Below are positions 21,363 through 33,248 of a stretch of 64,000 nt of DNA, in pieces. Source of the DNA: Thamnidium elegans (taxonomy: Eukaryota > Mucoromycota > Mucoromycetes > Mucorales > Mucoraceae); assembly GCA_025201345.1 (NCBI GenBank), contig JAIXMG010000002.1:1488001-1552000 (forward strand), given 5' to 3'. Below the pieces are notes generated by a model. It did not search any database. It had not been told where the DNA came from and was given only the letters and a program-made list of their open reading frames with translations. The position numbers and the translations under genes are program-made. The number at the start of each line of letters is the position of its first letter. Within the stretch, counting starts at the first letter, position 1.

Positions 21363-24085
21363 TTAGTTACCACCCAATGAAATATCACCACCACGACGGG
21401 ATTGATAGTATCTGTAAGCGGCATAGATACCAAGTGCGACAAGAACAATACCAATAAGTGATGCAATAACAATTAATGCAACTGCCCACCAAGGAAGTCC
21501 AGACTTCTTGTTTTCTTTCTTGGGAAGTAAGACACCATCGATTTCAATTACACCTCCGTTAGCGCTAGATTGACCAAGATCAATTACTTGAGCATAATCA
21601 GTCAATGTACCCTTGATTCTGACAGTGTATCCACTATTAACATTCTTACTAAAGACAATGTATTCATCTTTGTTTAAAGTAGGGATATCAACGCCAAGAT
21701 AAGGAACATCTTTATGATCATCACGGTCATCGGTATCTTGATCATACTTTTTACGACCAAAGATATTGTAGTAAAAGTTATTTTGAGAGATATCACCACT
21801 ATTGAGACGAGGTAAAGCAACAGGAATAATATGAGAGCGAGCAAGTCTGATAAGCTTATCATGGTCTTCTAATAATTGGGAGAGATTGAATCTACCAAAG
21901 GCACGATCAGTAGGGGCCAAGATTGTATATGGAGAGTCTTTGTCCAATACATCCAAGACTTTATCAGCCAAGTCAGCTCGTTCCAAGAGCTTAATCATGC
22001 TGTTTGTATTTCCAACAGTCAAAAGATTACGGTTTGTAATTTGAAGAACCTTAGGTACTTGAACACGGTCAATAGTATGGATTACACCATTCGAAGATAG
22101 GGTGTCAGACTTGATAACTTTACCAATAATATTACGGTCGTCACCGTCGGCAGCACCATAACCACGAATAAAGAAACCGTCACTAGTCTTGTTTAATGTG
22201 ATTTCAGCACCAGAAGATAAAGTAGGTTGACGTTGTTCACCGTCACGAGTAGAGTTTTCATAAAAGATACCACGGACAGCATGATAAGTAACAACTTGCT
22301 TAAGCTTCTTGGAAGATTCAGGTTTTAACAAATATTTGGCCAAGAGACCAAGACGTTGGAATGCTTCATTGTTGGGAGCAAACAAGGTAATACCTTTAGC
22401 GTCTCTGATATCTTTCTTAGCTTCAGATGCATATAAACCAGCGACAAAAGTAGATAAGTCCAAGTTAGTAGGAAGAATCTCAAGAGAGTTTTCAGGCAAT
22501 ACAAGAGAATTCGAAATAGCATAAATAATCAAATTATCACCGACTTTAACTACAAACAAACAAAAAATATTAGATCACGATTACAACTTATTAGGATATT
22601 TATATTTACCTGGGTCACCTAAAACGGCAGATTTACCAAATTGGATATTATTTCTAAACAACTTATGGTCTGTGAGTCCTAGACTTTGTGAGTTGATATG
22701 AACATTAAGACGTTGATAAGCGTCACCCAAGTTATCATGAGATTCAGTTTCTAATAATTGACCATCTTGAAGATCGGAAGGTTCATAACGACCTTGAATG
22801 ATATGATACTTTAATAAATCCTTTGATGGGCCTTTCATAGTAAAAGACTTTTCATCAAGCGAATCATTGGGCGGAGCTAAAATAGTTATTACATCATGTT
22901 GATCATCCAAATAAGAGCCGAGGCCATTTTCATCAAAGAGTTCAATGAAGCGAGTAGCATTCATGCCAGATAAGACCTTACGGGCATTTAACTTGACAAA
23001 GTCTTTGTTTTTAGGTAAAATAGGACTTTCCAATACATGAATAACACCTGTTTTAAGATCGAAGAAAAAAAAATTAGATTAATTATGCATGGGAATTTTT
23101 TTGTAACAAATATATTACCATTGGCAGATAGAATGTCCGAATGAATCACCTTTACACCATTAACTGTGAGGGTTGAGGGAAAGAGTTTGTTATGTTTAGC
23201 ATCAATTTCGAGATCCTCGGAACCTTCGCTAGTTTTAATAACAGTTCTGCCTTCTTTAAAGTCACCAGAATGATAGATGTCATCTGAGATTTGATGGTTT
23301 AAATAACGAGCCAAGTCTTTGATACCTTCTCCTTGTCCTAAAAGATACTTCTTTTGAACTGGGTCAAAGTCATCTCCAAAGAAATCATCCTTGGCGACGA
23401 AGATAGTATTTCTCTTGGCTTGTCTCAACTCCTTGTCAATATGAGCCTTTTTAGCGAGGTCATGGAAGTTTTTGGTTTCTTCAACTAAAGATAATGTTTC
23501 ATCTACATATATAATTTGATTAATTAAGATTGATTTATTAGTGTAATACATATATATCTTACCCAAATACTTTGGTAAAGATAAAATCTTATCAACTACA
23601 TGAATAACGCCATTTCTTGCGTCCATATCAGCGTCAATAACATGGCTTTCTTCTTGACCGCCATCGCTACCAACATGAATGTCTTTAGTTAAAGATTTTT
23701 TGATCTTGAGTCTTTGAGTAACGCCGTGCAAAGTAGCTTCTGTTTCAGATACTTGACCGTCATAAAATTCACTAGACTTGATGGATACAGGAAGGATATG
23801 ATACAAGAGTTGTTCTTTTTCAAGTTTTCTTTGGGCGATGTAATGATTATCAAAGGCTTCATTAGTAGGAACAAATACTGTACCCTTATCGATAGACTTG
23901 AATTCACTAACTGCATCGGTTTCTTCGATATGTTGAATAAAGCGAGTAAACCTTTTGTCAATAGTCAAGAGATCATAGATGCTTTTTCTTTCACCACCTT
24001 CTGTTTTACTAAACAAAGAAGCTGAGCAAAATGATAATAGGGTTGTTATAAATAGTAGTAGAAATGTAAACTTTTTGAGTGTCAT
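21363..24085 (-). CDS. Multi-FAS1 (fasciclin) domain membrane protein
   Basis: Four exons on the complement (23563-24085, 23119-23502, 22610-23047, 21363-22549) give 843 residues. A signal peptide (MTLKKFTFLLLFITTLLSF) leads into a series of about five FAS1 domains, each showing the TVFVPTNEAF-like box (also TIFVAKDDFF, TILAPPNDSL, TLFAPNNEAF, TILAPTDRAF) and the ending NGVIHVVDKIL, NGVKVIHSDIL, NGVIHTIDRV. Near the C-terminus PWWAVALIVIASLIGIVLVA is a transmembrane helix, with a short basic cytosolic tail. FAS1 domains mediate adhesion; fungal type-I FAS1 proteins are found at the vacuole or cell surface. Start: the ATG at 24085 opens the signal peptide; the in-frame ATG at 24193 would add a hydrophobic but atypical leader. 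Confidence 0.9.
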
Positions 24086-24580
24086 TTTGTAGTAATCGAC
24101 AAAAAAAAGTAAAAAGATAAAAAATATTATACAAGGAGGTTTAAATAGTTGAATAACATTGGACACCATCATTAAAACGTCATATTCCTGCAATCACTAT
24201 CACTTGGTAAAAAAGAAAAACTTGTTTTGTTTAGAATATTTATAATCCCGATGATGTTGTAACGTGATTTTAGTGGCCCTTAGACTTAACAAATTATGCT
24301 ATTACTTCCTACAAGAAAACTATCTCCACTTCAAACTAATAGCTTGTTTGAAACTTTAAGGGATGTAAAAAGGGCTATATTTATTAATTATGAAAACGTC
24401 TCGTTCTAGATCTTACCGGGTTTCTTGAGACTCGGACCAGTAAAAGCTGCTTCACAACGACAAGCAGACCTCGGAGAATCAACGCAACTATTGTCTTTTC
24501 TCTAATATGCCCTAGTACAGGAGAAGAAATTGTGATGCTCGTGGTTCACAGGCGGACTGCATACTTCGCCAAAACTAACT
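24086..24580. other. Intergenic, possibly decayed coding DNA
   Basis: Promoter side of the FAS1 gene. From about 24400 to 24580 GC content rises and fragmentary frames appear on both strands, but all are broken by stops and none matches a family I recognise. Confidence 0.35.
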
Positions 24581-24597
24581 AACTAACTGGCCAGCAT

Positions 24598-25223
24598 ATC
24601 CAATTAGCTGCTGAATTTCATCTACAAAAAACGTATGTTTTCTATCCTTATCATCATATATATATAAACCATTAGCTTTGACATGTATGATTATAAAAAA
24701 AATTAATATCCTGTTAAATCGAATTAATTCAGTACGTTATATGTTTTAGTATTATACATTTTCATTGGTTAAACTTACCAACTACTTGAATTGCCATAAT
24801 ACCAGAAATATCGTACAATATCACCCAAGGCTAATATTTCCTCTAAAATAATCGGTTTTGTCTGATTATTGGATTGGTGTTGGTATTGGTCGAAAAAAAC
24901 AGCAATGTCTCTGACATCTAGCGATGACAACATATTGACTGCTGTTGTTGTTGCTGCTGTTGATGATAATGAAACATCTTCGGAGTTATTATCTACTAAG
25001 TACTTCCCTACAACCTTGACTTTTTTGCCAATCAAGAAGACGTTCCTTCTCAGGTCCAGAGATATATTTTTTAAATATATTTTTATATCGACTATGGTAG
25101 TATCGCCTGCTATTATGCTGAAAATGGGTAGCGAACCCTCAATCGTCAAGTTATTTTTATTCTCTTTACAGTTAAACAAACCCACTTTCATGTGTATTTC
25201 TAGTGAGGTCAAATAATTAGGTT
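24598..25223 (-). CDS. Hypothetical protein, possibly OB-fold-like or a repeat-family ORF
   Basis: On the complement a frame without stops runs from the acceptor at about 25223 to 24777, and a gtaagt donor near 24776 with an acceptor (ttaacag) near 24717 would extend it to a stop near 24597. Readable segments are LTIEGSLPIFSIIAGDTT, IVDIKIYLKNISLDLRR, NVFLIGKKVKVVGKYLV and KHTFFVDEIQQLIGYAG. The KKVKVVGKYLV strand pattern recalls an OB-fold, but I recognise no family. The first exon is unclear: an upstream ATG exon at 25273 does not match in phase with an ordinary donor. It may be a decayed member of a dispersed family, since a weakly similar segment is found at 26470-26650. Confidence 0.35.
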
Positions 25224-25339
25224 TGATATCGCTCCCTAAAAAAATATATATAATCAATTAACGTACCAGTATGGCCATGACTGTTCGCGAAATAAGAACA
25301 GACTTTAAATAGTAATCAAAAAGGTTAGATATGTCGCTT

Positions 25340-25770
25340 GTGTATATCAAATATCGCAAAGACAGTTTGGGGGACTACTTGGCTTCGGTGAAGTGAAATC
25401 TGGAACTGACTTGCACAGCAGGCTGTTACTACAAGTTCCCTTTATTAAATATATAATAATTGACCACTTTTCCGGTAAGTATAACTTTACAAAAGATTTT
25501 TTTTGCGATTTTAACTGGTTTTGGATTATAAGCGGAACAATTAAAGGAAAAATGTGCGAGAGTACTGCAACGCCTTGTACACACTGGACCAAAAAAAAAT
25601 ACAAGTATATAGCATTGCTGATGAGGTCGACCAGTCACCCATGGAATCATTTACCGGATTAGTCTACCTTTTTTGCTCTCAACAAAAATCAATTTTTTTA
25701 TGCATACGCCATACGTTGGAAGCGACTACAATCTTAATTTAGACTTGTACCGACTATTGACTCGTACAAT
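25340..25770 (+). pseudogene. Decayed repeat-family fragment (LGFGEVKSG)
   Basis: The plus strand keeps GGLLGFGEVKSGTDLHSRLL followed by fragments broken by stops and frameshifts. The GFGEVKS block looks like part of a protein family that is highly repeated in Mucorales genomes, but this rests on memory of such sequences. No complete frame survives. Confidence 0.3.
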
Positions 25771-27861
25771 ATTTCAGGTACTTTAATTATTCAAGCTGTC
25801 AGTAAGTTCAATAAATGACATGGGCTATTACCCTTGCCTCATTAATTCAATTTAATAGGAAATTATGTAAATTTTTATTTAATGCAATTGGTGAATGATG
25901 ATTTTTAACTAATGGTGAAGATGGACCATTTTCCAGTAAATGAGATACCACAATTAACTAGATATGTCGCTAGAATATATGTTGTTCAAATTTAAGTAAC
26001 GAGCCTAAAACAACAAAATAAATTATTCCCTCTCCGGCTAACAAATAGAAGTGGGGAAAATTGTTTTAAACAGTGCATTGGCCATTTTGTCGTATCGAGA
26101 TCTAAATTATCTTGTGGTGCAATAATAAAACTTTACGCTATAACTTATTCTTGTCTATAATAAACCCTACTTTGGTTTATTAAAATGACTTTTCGTGAAA
26201 TAAAACTTAAGAGGCTTAATTAAGCTAGACAGTTATAAATAATTGTAACTATTGTTTGTTTTTTGAACAGTGTTTTCTCAATAATAATAAAAAATTACAA
26301 AGAGAGAAATTTATATGTGCATATATTTAAACAGAAACAATCGAGATTGTTTATTGACCATACGTTGTAAGACGTCTTGATAGCAAATATGATAAACATT
26401 AGATTATCATCGCAAGAGCTTACGAGTACTGATAACGATACTCATAATTCTATTTTCGCTAATACATACTATTGTGGTGGGAAATTCAGTATCTACAAAT
26501 ACACGAGTAAATGTAAAGCTATTGGGCGTGAGAGGCTTACCATTTGTCATCGAACTCACCTTATTGGTCCGAGGATCAAATTACCATGCCAAATTTAGAG
26601 TTTATCTTAATACAGATATCTTTTTAGCGGGCCAAAAAGATCAATGCAATAAATAAATATATATGACAAGTAAAAGTTTGCAATATAGGCATTGTAATCA
26701 TTTCAAATAAATAAAAATCCTTTTTTTTAACTGTGTGTAACAGCTTTAAAAATATACAATAATGTATAGCAATGTTTCAGTGAGTATATATTAATACATT
26801 CCTTTGATGATGCCAGCGAATATCGCTTTTTCTAAAGTGCACTAAAAATATTTCTCTTACAAATAGGAATTCTTAAAATGATGATTTTTATTTAATAATT
26901 TTCAAGCTTGAAGGGAGTCGTATTTTTTCCACATGATTAAATTGTTTAACTTGGTGTATAACAAACATCTCAATGTTTGCTTTATAAAAAAAATATAGTC
27001 GATGCTACTTTTTAAATAAACTTATCCTAGTATAAATTAAGGTTATTTTTCTAAACGAGGGATTACGAACATTTGATAGACACCAAGATAAAGATAGATT
27101 GTCAGATCAGACATTGATAGTAACCAGATTTAAACGCCTTCATGTTTATTTTACATGTATAATCTGCAGCGATTAATGTCTTTTTCTTTTTTTTTTTGAA
27201 AGAAACGCGTCGCAAATAAGAGAGTAATTCTATGAAATTCTACATCTAAAATTCCAATGTTCTTTAAAGGAGCTAATAAGGAAACCGAAAAGGGGGGGGG
27301 GGGAGGACTCTATAACCTTATCTTAAAATGGGAAAAAAAGAAAACTTCGGGTGTGAATAAAGCTAACAAAGGTCATGTGGTAGTATTGCTTTTTTCACAT
27401 TCTCTCCTTTTGGAATTGAATACAACATCAAAAATGTTTTGTTCATCCTGTCTTTAAAATATAATTCATCATCCGATATATATTAAACCACAAACACGCA
27501 CAACACTATCTTTTCGTTCGTGGGAGATAAGATAGTCATTCAAATGTTACTTTTAGTTTTTATTTTTTCGTTAGACAAATGACAGGATGTACAAAAATAT
27601 AAACGAAAAAAAAAACACATATAAATACTGAACTATCTAATCTCTTTTTTCTTTTGTTTTTTCATTACACCTAAATTGGTTAAAAATCAAGAAAAGAAGT
27701 TCTCTTAACTACTCTTTTTTGATTTATATTATATTTACACAGCCGTAGAAAATTAATACAACTAAATCTTATTTCTATTCCTACTGGATTTACTTCATTC
27801 AATTTCAAGTCCCCTGATACTTTTTATTTTTATTTCAACAAGATAAATTAATTACAAACTT
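25771..27861. other. Long gene-poor AT-rich region
   Basis: Apart from short frames at 26377-26656 I see no gene. The plus-strand fragment with LGVRGLPFVIELTLLVRG and VYLNTDIFLAGQK is weakly like the hypothetical protein at 24.6-25.2 kb. A G-run at 27294-27302 and the 5' UTR with CT-rich tracts of the permease gene (from about 27600) are at the right end. Confidence 0.4.
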
Positions 27862-29590
27862 ATGGTCAAATCTGAAAAAATTACTGTTACAGAAGCCGAG
27901 CTTGGTCAAGCACCTCCCGTTTTGAATGCTGATGAGCTTTTACTGCAATCTTTAGGTTACAAGCAAGATTTGAATCGTTCCATTTCTGCATTCTCTAATT
28001 TCGCTATTGCCTTTTCATGCTGTTCTGTGCTCTCTGGTTTACCTCCTTTATGGGGTGATGCTATGGCCTCAGCTGGTTCCCTTGGTACAATTTGGGGTTG
28101 GGTCATTACCTCGTGTTTTACTATGCTTGTCGCTTTATCTCTTGCTGAAATCTGTTCTGCTTATCCTACCACTGGTGGTCTTTACTTTTGGGTCTCAAAA
28201 CTTGCTACTGCAGATTGGGTACCACTTGCTTGTTGGATGACTGGTTGGTGTAACTGGATTGGTTTATGCTGTATGTCAACCTGTGTTATTCATTATTAGA
28301 TTTTTGTAAACTAACTTTTTTTTTTTATAGTTGGTATTTCCTCAGTTGATCTGGGTCTTGCCCAATTTATTGCTGGTATTGTTTCAGTCTGGTAATAATT
28401 AAAAATGACAATTTTCACGAAATAAATTACTTTTTTTTTTCTCACACTCTTAATATAGGAATCCTGAAAGTGAACCATTATCTGTATATGCTCAATATGG
28501 TATTTTTGTCGGTATTCTCATCATCCATGGTTTCATTAATTCAGTCGCTGTTAGCTGGAACGGTGCTATGAACCAAGGTGCTTTCTTTGCCAATATGATT
28601 GGTATCTTACTTATCGTAATTGTTGGTCTTGTTCTCACCAAGCCTTTAAACACTGCTGAATTTACCTTCACTCAATTCTCTAATAATTCTGGTTTCTCCA
28701 ATAATGGATTTGCTTTCTTGCTTGTCATTCTTCAATCACAATATACCCTTTCTGGTTACGACAGTGCTGCTCATATGGCCGAAGAAACCAAAAACTCTCA
28801 AAGTGGTTCTCCTTTCGGTATCCTTTCTTCAGTTGCAGCTAACGCCATCTCCGGTTTAGTTTTCTTAATTGGTATTAGTTTCATGGTTACTGATTATGAC
28901 CGTCAAATTCTTTCTGAAGGAGCTATTCAACCTCAAATGATTCAAGTATTTGTCGATGGTGTTGGAAACACTTGGACTTTAGTATTTCTTATTTTTGTTA
29001 TGATCAGTATTTTCTTTTGTGGTTCTGCTTTAACTCTTGGATCTTCTCGTATGGTGTATGCCTTTGCTCGTGATGGTGCTATGCCTTTTTCCAAGTTCTT
29101 GCATACTTTAAATCCCAAGACTAAGTCTCCTGTCAATGCTGTCTGGGTCAATGTTCTAGTTGCTGGCGTTGTTGGTATTCTTTACATGATTAATTCTACT
29201 GCTTATAGTGCTATTGTGTCTGTCAACACAATTGGTTCTCAAATGTCGTACCTGGTTCCTATCCTTCTTCGTATCACTGCTTCTCGTACCAAGTTTCAAC
29301 CTGGTCCTTTCAATTTAGGTAAATACAGTGTTGTTATCGGTTGGATCTCTAGTTTTTGGCTTATGTTTACTTGTGTCTTGTTCGTTCTTCCTACTGAAGC
29401 ACCTATTACCCCTGATACTATGAACTACGCTATTGTTCCTTTTGCTTTTATTATGATTATTTCCATGACCTACTTTTACTTCTGGGGTCGTAAATGGTTC
29501 ACTGGCCCCGTTCGCGTTATTGATGGTAAAGAAGTTATCCTTGAAGATGATCTTTCTATTCATTCTATGCACTCCAAGAGTGAACTCTAA
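27862..29590 (+). CDS. APC-family amino acid/GABA/choline-type permease
   Basis: Three exons (27862-28270, 28331-28391, 28459-29590) give 533 residues with about 12 membrane segments. The N-terminal signature LGYKQDLNRSISAFSNFAIA, then SAYPTTGGLYFWVSKLA, QSQYTLSGYDSAAHMAEET and SSRMVYAFARDGAMPFS are those of the fungal amino acid/choline transporter branch of the APC superfamily (Hnm1, Uga4, Bat1 relatives). It takes up an amine or amino acid by proton symport across the plasma or vacuolar membrane; the substrate cannot be read from sequence. Codons in this gene are T/C-ending and more biased than in neighbours, which suggests strong expression. Both introns are 60-67 bp. Confidence 0.92.
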
Positions 29591-30793
29591 TTCTTTCTAT
29601 TACTTCTTCTGTAAATATATAATATCCTCTACCTTAATAAAAAAAATATTTATAACTTTTTTTTACACAAATGTTGTATTAGTTTGGATATAATATAGAA
29701 ATAGTGTAAATAACGTCATGAGTGAAACACAAACGTATTTGCATTCGTATGTGACAGAAAATCGAGTATTTCGTAACACACATTTGATCGCTTGTTTTAT
29801 TAATATTTAATAATTACCCTCGCTCAATGCAGAAATTATGATTAACTCTGGGAAACTTTTTTTTTTTTATCATTTGTATTAAAAAAAAGTGGGGTAACCT
29901 TTACTTGCTGTTTATTCGTAAATTATCTCTTTGTACTGTTAGTATCATGCACTCGTATGATACGTGAAGTTTTCAGGTTTGCATTTTTTTTAGTGTATGT
30001 TTATAATGAGGGAATAAACCATTTAAAATATATTTCCAGAACAATTCATAGTATAAGATTATGATACTAGTGATACGTATAAAAGAAAGTACAAATGATA
30101 GATTTGAATTTGGCGATCACAATCGGGTAAAACAGTAATTGTATCATTCATAAATTATAATTATCGTTTCGTAGAAAACATTACAATAAACGTCAGTTAA
30201 AAGGAGGGCGGGACATTTATTATGTCTTACAATTTTGTCCAACACTAAATAAACAAACGATTTTTTATTGCTTTTATTAAAAGCTATTTTTTTTTTAAAA
30301 TTCTGTATTAGAGTGCGGAATTTTGGTGTGTGGGATCTTTTTTTTTCTTTTTTCGATTGACAAGAATCCGAATTGTAAAGCAGGAAAATATAAACTTTAA
30401 AGTTTGCACAGTAATTGTCACGAGTTTATATCTTAATTCAAAAAACGATACCAATCGTGCCCTCCAATACCGTATGGCAAAAACCTAAGCAATCATGCAA
30501 TGAATAAATGTAGATATTATGTAGTGTCGTGTTTATAATTGTTATAAGCTGTATGCTACTTCAATTTAGATATAAATCACTTTAAAATATAAACTCATCT
30601 TTTTATCACTATACATTTATTACTAAAAGCCTCATCTATAAAAATAAAATAGTACGGCAGTAGAACTGTCGTGATCTAACTTAACAAATAGTCGGTTACA
30701 CAAAAATATAATTTAAAGTAGTACAAATAAAAGACATCGCGTAACACAATATTCTTAACATCTCACGTTATCCAAAAAACGTGTAAAAGGATG
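29591..30793. other. Intergenic region, no gene seen
   Basis: AT-rich DNA between permease and tRNA. Only short broken frames; no terminal repeats or RNA genes recognised. Confidence 0.45.
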
Positions 30794-30864
30794 TGCGCCC
30801 TCGGGGAATCGAACCCCGGCCTTCACCTTGGAAGGGTGAAATTCTACCACTAAACCAAGAGCGC
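30794..30864 (-). tRNA. tRNA-Gly (UCC)
   Basis: The complement folds into a cloverleaf: acceptor arm GCGCTCT with AGGGCGC, D arm containing TTGGTTTAGTGGTAGAA, anticodon arm TTCACC-CTTCCAA-GGTGAA with anticodon TCC, and T arm CCGGGGTTCGATTCCCCG. The discriminator is A. No intron. B-box GGTTCGATTCC is perfect. A short T run follows on the transcribed strand, as expected for Pol III. It decodes GGA codons. Confidence 0.95.
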
Positions 30865-31029
30865 CTTTTTGAAATCTAAGATTTAAATATATATAGGTTG
30901 TCAAAAATAAACATTTGGTCACGTGAATATCACATGTAGTATATTTCATTGGTTTAACTTTTATAGATCAAAAAAGTTTTTCGGAAAAAGAGTTTCCCGG
31001 GAAGTTTAAAAAACTATTTATTATAACAA

Positions 31030-31375
31030 CCGCTAATCCCCAAGTGCTCCAACATAGTTTAATAGAAAAAAAACTTCAAATTCGGACAACATTTGCACAA
31101 GTTCAGCATCTCCATCTTTAATTTCAAGGATAAACAGGTAAAATGACAGGCCCCTACCTCAGAGTTCGGTCATCGAAAATGTTTGCCGTGGACTCTTAAC
31201 GCGAAATTCTCGACAACTACCGCCCCAAATGAAAAAATTCATGCGCGTACGTATACGGCCGACGAAATGGATTCCCCCGTTGCTGAAAAATATGTTCTCC
31301 AGGAACCTTTCTCCACTTCAGTCTTCAAATTTCTCATTTGAATATTTGCTACTACCACCAAGATATTTTTGGCAT
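31030..31375 (+). mobile_element. GC-richer 5' flank of retroelement ORF1 relic
   Basis: The base composition changes to about 45-50% GC here and stays so to 31860, unlike the neighbouring DNA. It probably is the 5' part of the element whose ORF1-like frame starts at 31374. No frame is open across it. Confidence 0.4.
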
Positions 31376-31865
31376 GGATTTGACCGATTCCCAGGATTTC
31401 GATTTCTCGCCTACGACCACAACGCTCGAGTCTATGCTCATGCTCTAGCAGCAACTCCGTGCCTATAGCCACCGCCTGGAACAGGTGGAAAAGACCCTCG
31501 CTACCATTGAGCGTTTCCAACAGGAGCTCAGCGATAGCCAAGCTACTCTGTCTGCTGTTTTGGCTGAAAACGAAGCTTTGAAGGTTGCTCTCCCCGCCGC
31601 AAATGGTGTTCTCTCAGTGTCTCCTGCCAAGATAATTCCCGGTGTAAATGGTTCAGCTACCTCTAAATATGCCTATAGAGGATTATTCTGCGTTGGAAAC
31701 TGTTGCTCCCCCACCCCCCTACTGGTTCTGGTTCCTCTGGTGATGGCTCTTCTGGTGATGGCTCTGGTTCTGGTCCTGGTGTTGGCTCTTGGTCTGGTGT
31801 TGCTTGTTCCGATGCTAGTAAAGCTACAATGAAGAAGGCAAAGAATACTCCTCGTTCTCGTTGTG
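31374..31865 (+). pseudogene. Retroelement ORF1/gag-like relic, 5' part
   Basis: The frame begins MDLTDSQDFDFSPTTTTLES, is broken by a stop in a poly-Gln stretch, and continues as a coiled-coil-like segment HRLEQVEKTLATIERFQQEL with LSAVLAENEALKVAL, then a frameshift leads into a Gly/Ser repeat (GSGSSGDGSSGDGSGSGPG) and KKAKNTPRSRC. The layout (coiled coil, Gly/Ser linker, basic stretch) is that of ORF1 or gag-type proteins of fungal retroelements. The coding sequence resumes at 32410 after 540 bp of AT-rich DNA. Confidence 0.5.
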
Positions 31866-32409
31866 ATATTGACGGCTATAAAATAAAAATAGATATCAAA
31901 ATACAAAAAATAAAATATAATAACAGAAAATTATCAGACTTTAAAAAGGTAATTGTTTTTATTATAAGAAGATGTATGTGCTTTATATACATATTGAGTT
32001 AAATGGACGCTTATCATAAAATGTGAAACTTTACACAGTATTAGCAAGCCATTCATATATGAACAATTTTAATATAGAAATAGTTTCTTCAGAAAGTTAA
32101 TTATAACAGCAGCGATGCCTGTTATCTTTCTAATTAACTTCAAGGCTAAATGATATAAGATAGAGGCTTGTGGATTATAAATAATGTGACAATTATTTAT
32201 ATAAACCAGTTATCTTAATTATTCAATTAGTATTAACAGTCGTTTATAAATTTATATTCAATCGATAGAACGCTAAGATGTATCTGAGTAATATAAGTAG
32301 AAATAGTCTAATTATGTATAGATTATGTAAGTGACTATATGAGAATATGAGTACTTATATAAGCTATGTCTAATTCGACATAGTTAACATATATTACGTA
32401 GATACAACA
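31866..32409. repeat. AT-rich insertion splitting the ORF1 relic
   Basis: About 540 bp of roughly 25% GC DNA between two halves of one coding sequence. It contains imperfect inverted repeats, for example GAAAGTTAATTATAACAG near 32093 against CTGTTATCTTTCTAATTAAC near 32122. It may be an inserted element whose ends have decayed; no clean target duplication was seen. Confidence 0.45.
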
Positions 32410-32660
32410 CTCGTGCGATTGCAACTAGGTTGTTCAGTCCAGTATCTGAATCCCAAGGTTCCAATACTTGTATCTCTCTTGCCGTGCTTGTGAAAAGTAT
32501 TCTAACATTCGTAAGAAGCTCCGTACTCTCGAGGTTGAGTCTCATCAAACCTCAGACATTCATTATCCTGCCCAAAAGGTTATTGCACTTCTTGTACATA
32601 ATCATTTTGCTAAGGATATCCTGAATTGTTACTTTACTGTTTGGTCACCTCTAGGATAGA
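32410..32660 (+). pseudogene. Retroelement ORF1-like relic, 3' part
   Basis: Starting at about 32416 the plus strand reads RAIATRLFSPVSESQG, then after a frameshift YLSCRACEKYSNIRKKLRTL followed by EVESHQTSDIHYPAQKVIAL and LVHNHF before a stop at 32658. The IRKKLRTLGVE...DIHYPARNVVALLVHN pattern recurs in fungal retroelement ORFs as I remember them. It continues the 31374-31865 relic. No reverse transcriptase is found downstream. Confidence 0.5.
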
Positions 32661-33248
32661 GGAAGGTTTTTTTTTAAAAAAAAAAACGGATGGAATGGGG
32701 TTTTTACTGATGCCGGCATTTAGTCTATGTAAATACCTGCCCAAAAATATCGTCTACTCATGTGTATAATATAAAGATAAGTAATCGTAGATATATTATT
32801 CTGAACGACTTGGATAACTACTTTAAACATTTGTTTACACTGTAGCTTCGGTCACAGTGAAGCATATTGTCTCAGGCAATTTTGATGACTGCAAGTAAAA
32901 AAATAATAATTTCTTCTCATTTATCTTAGTTAAAACTAATTTTTTTTTACTCTTGGAAGTAAAAATACTGCATTTTATTCTAAAAATTCAAGTACTAGAA
33001 TAGTAACTTGGGTTCTCCCAGTGAGTCCGGTGACTTATTTTTTCCTCAACTCATTGATGATAGCATATAACACCTAGTACGCGTAGTAGGTATGGCTGTA
33101 TAAAAGAATAGAAAGCGGTTGTAATGCCAACTTGCAATTTTAAGCTTCTATTCGTGACTGTCTCATGTATCAATTTCCTGAACGAGGGATTATATTTTTT
33201 TTTCTTGTTTAAGCAAAAAGTTAGTTTTCTTCTTTTTCTTCTGTTATC
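32661..33248. other. Intergenic, promoter side of EMC8/9
   Basis: AT-rich with a T/A hairpin-like run at 32666-32686 and no coding signal. The last 60 bp are CT-rich and likely the 5' UTR of EMC8/9. Confidence 0.45.
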
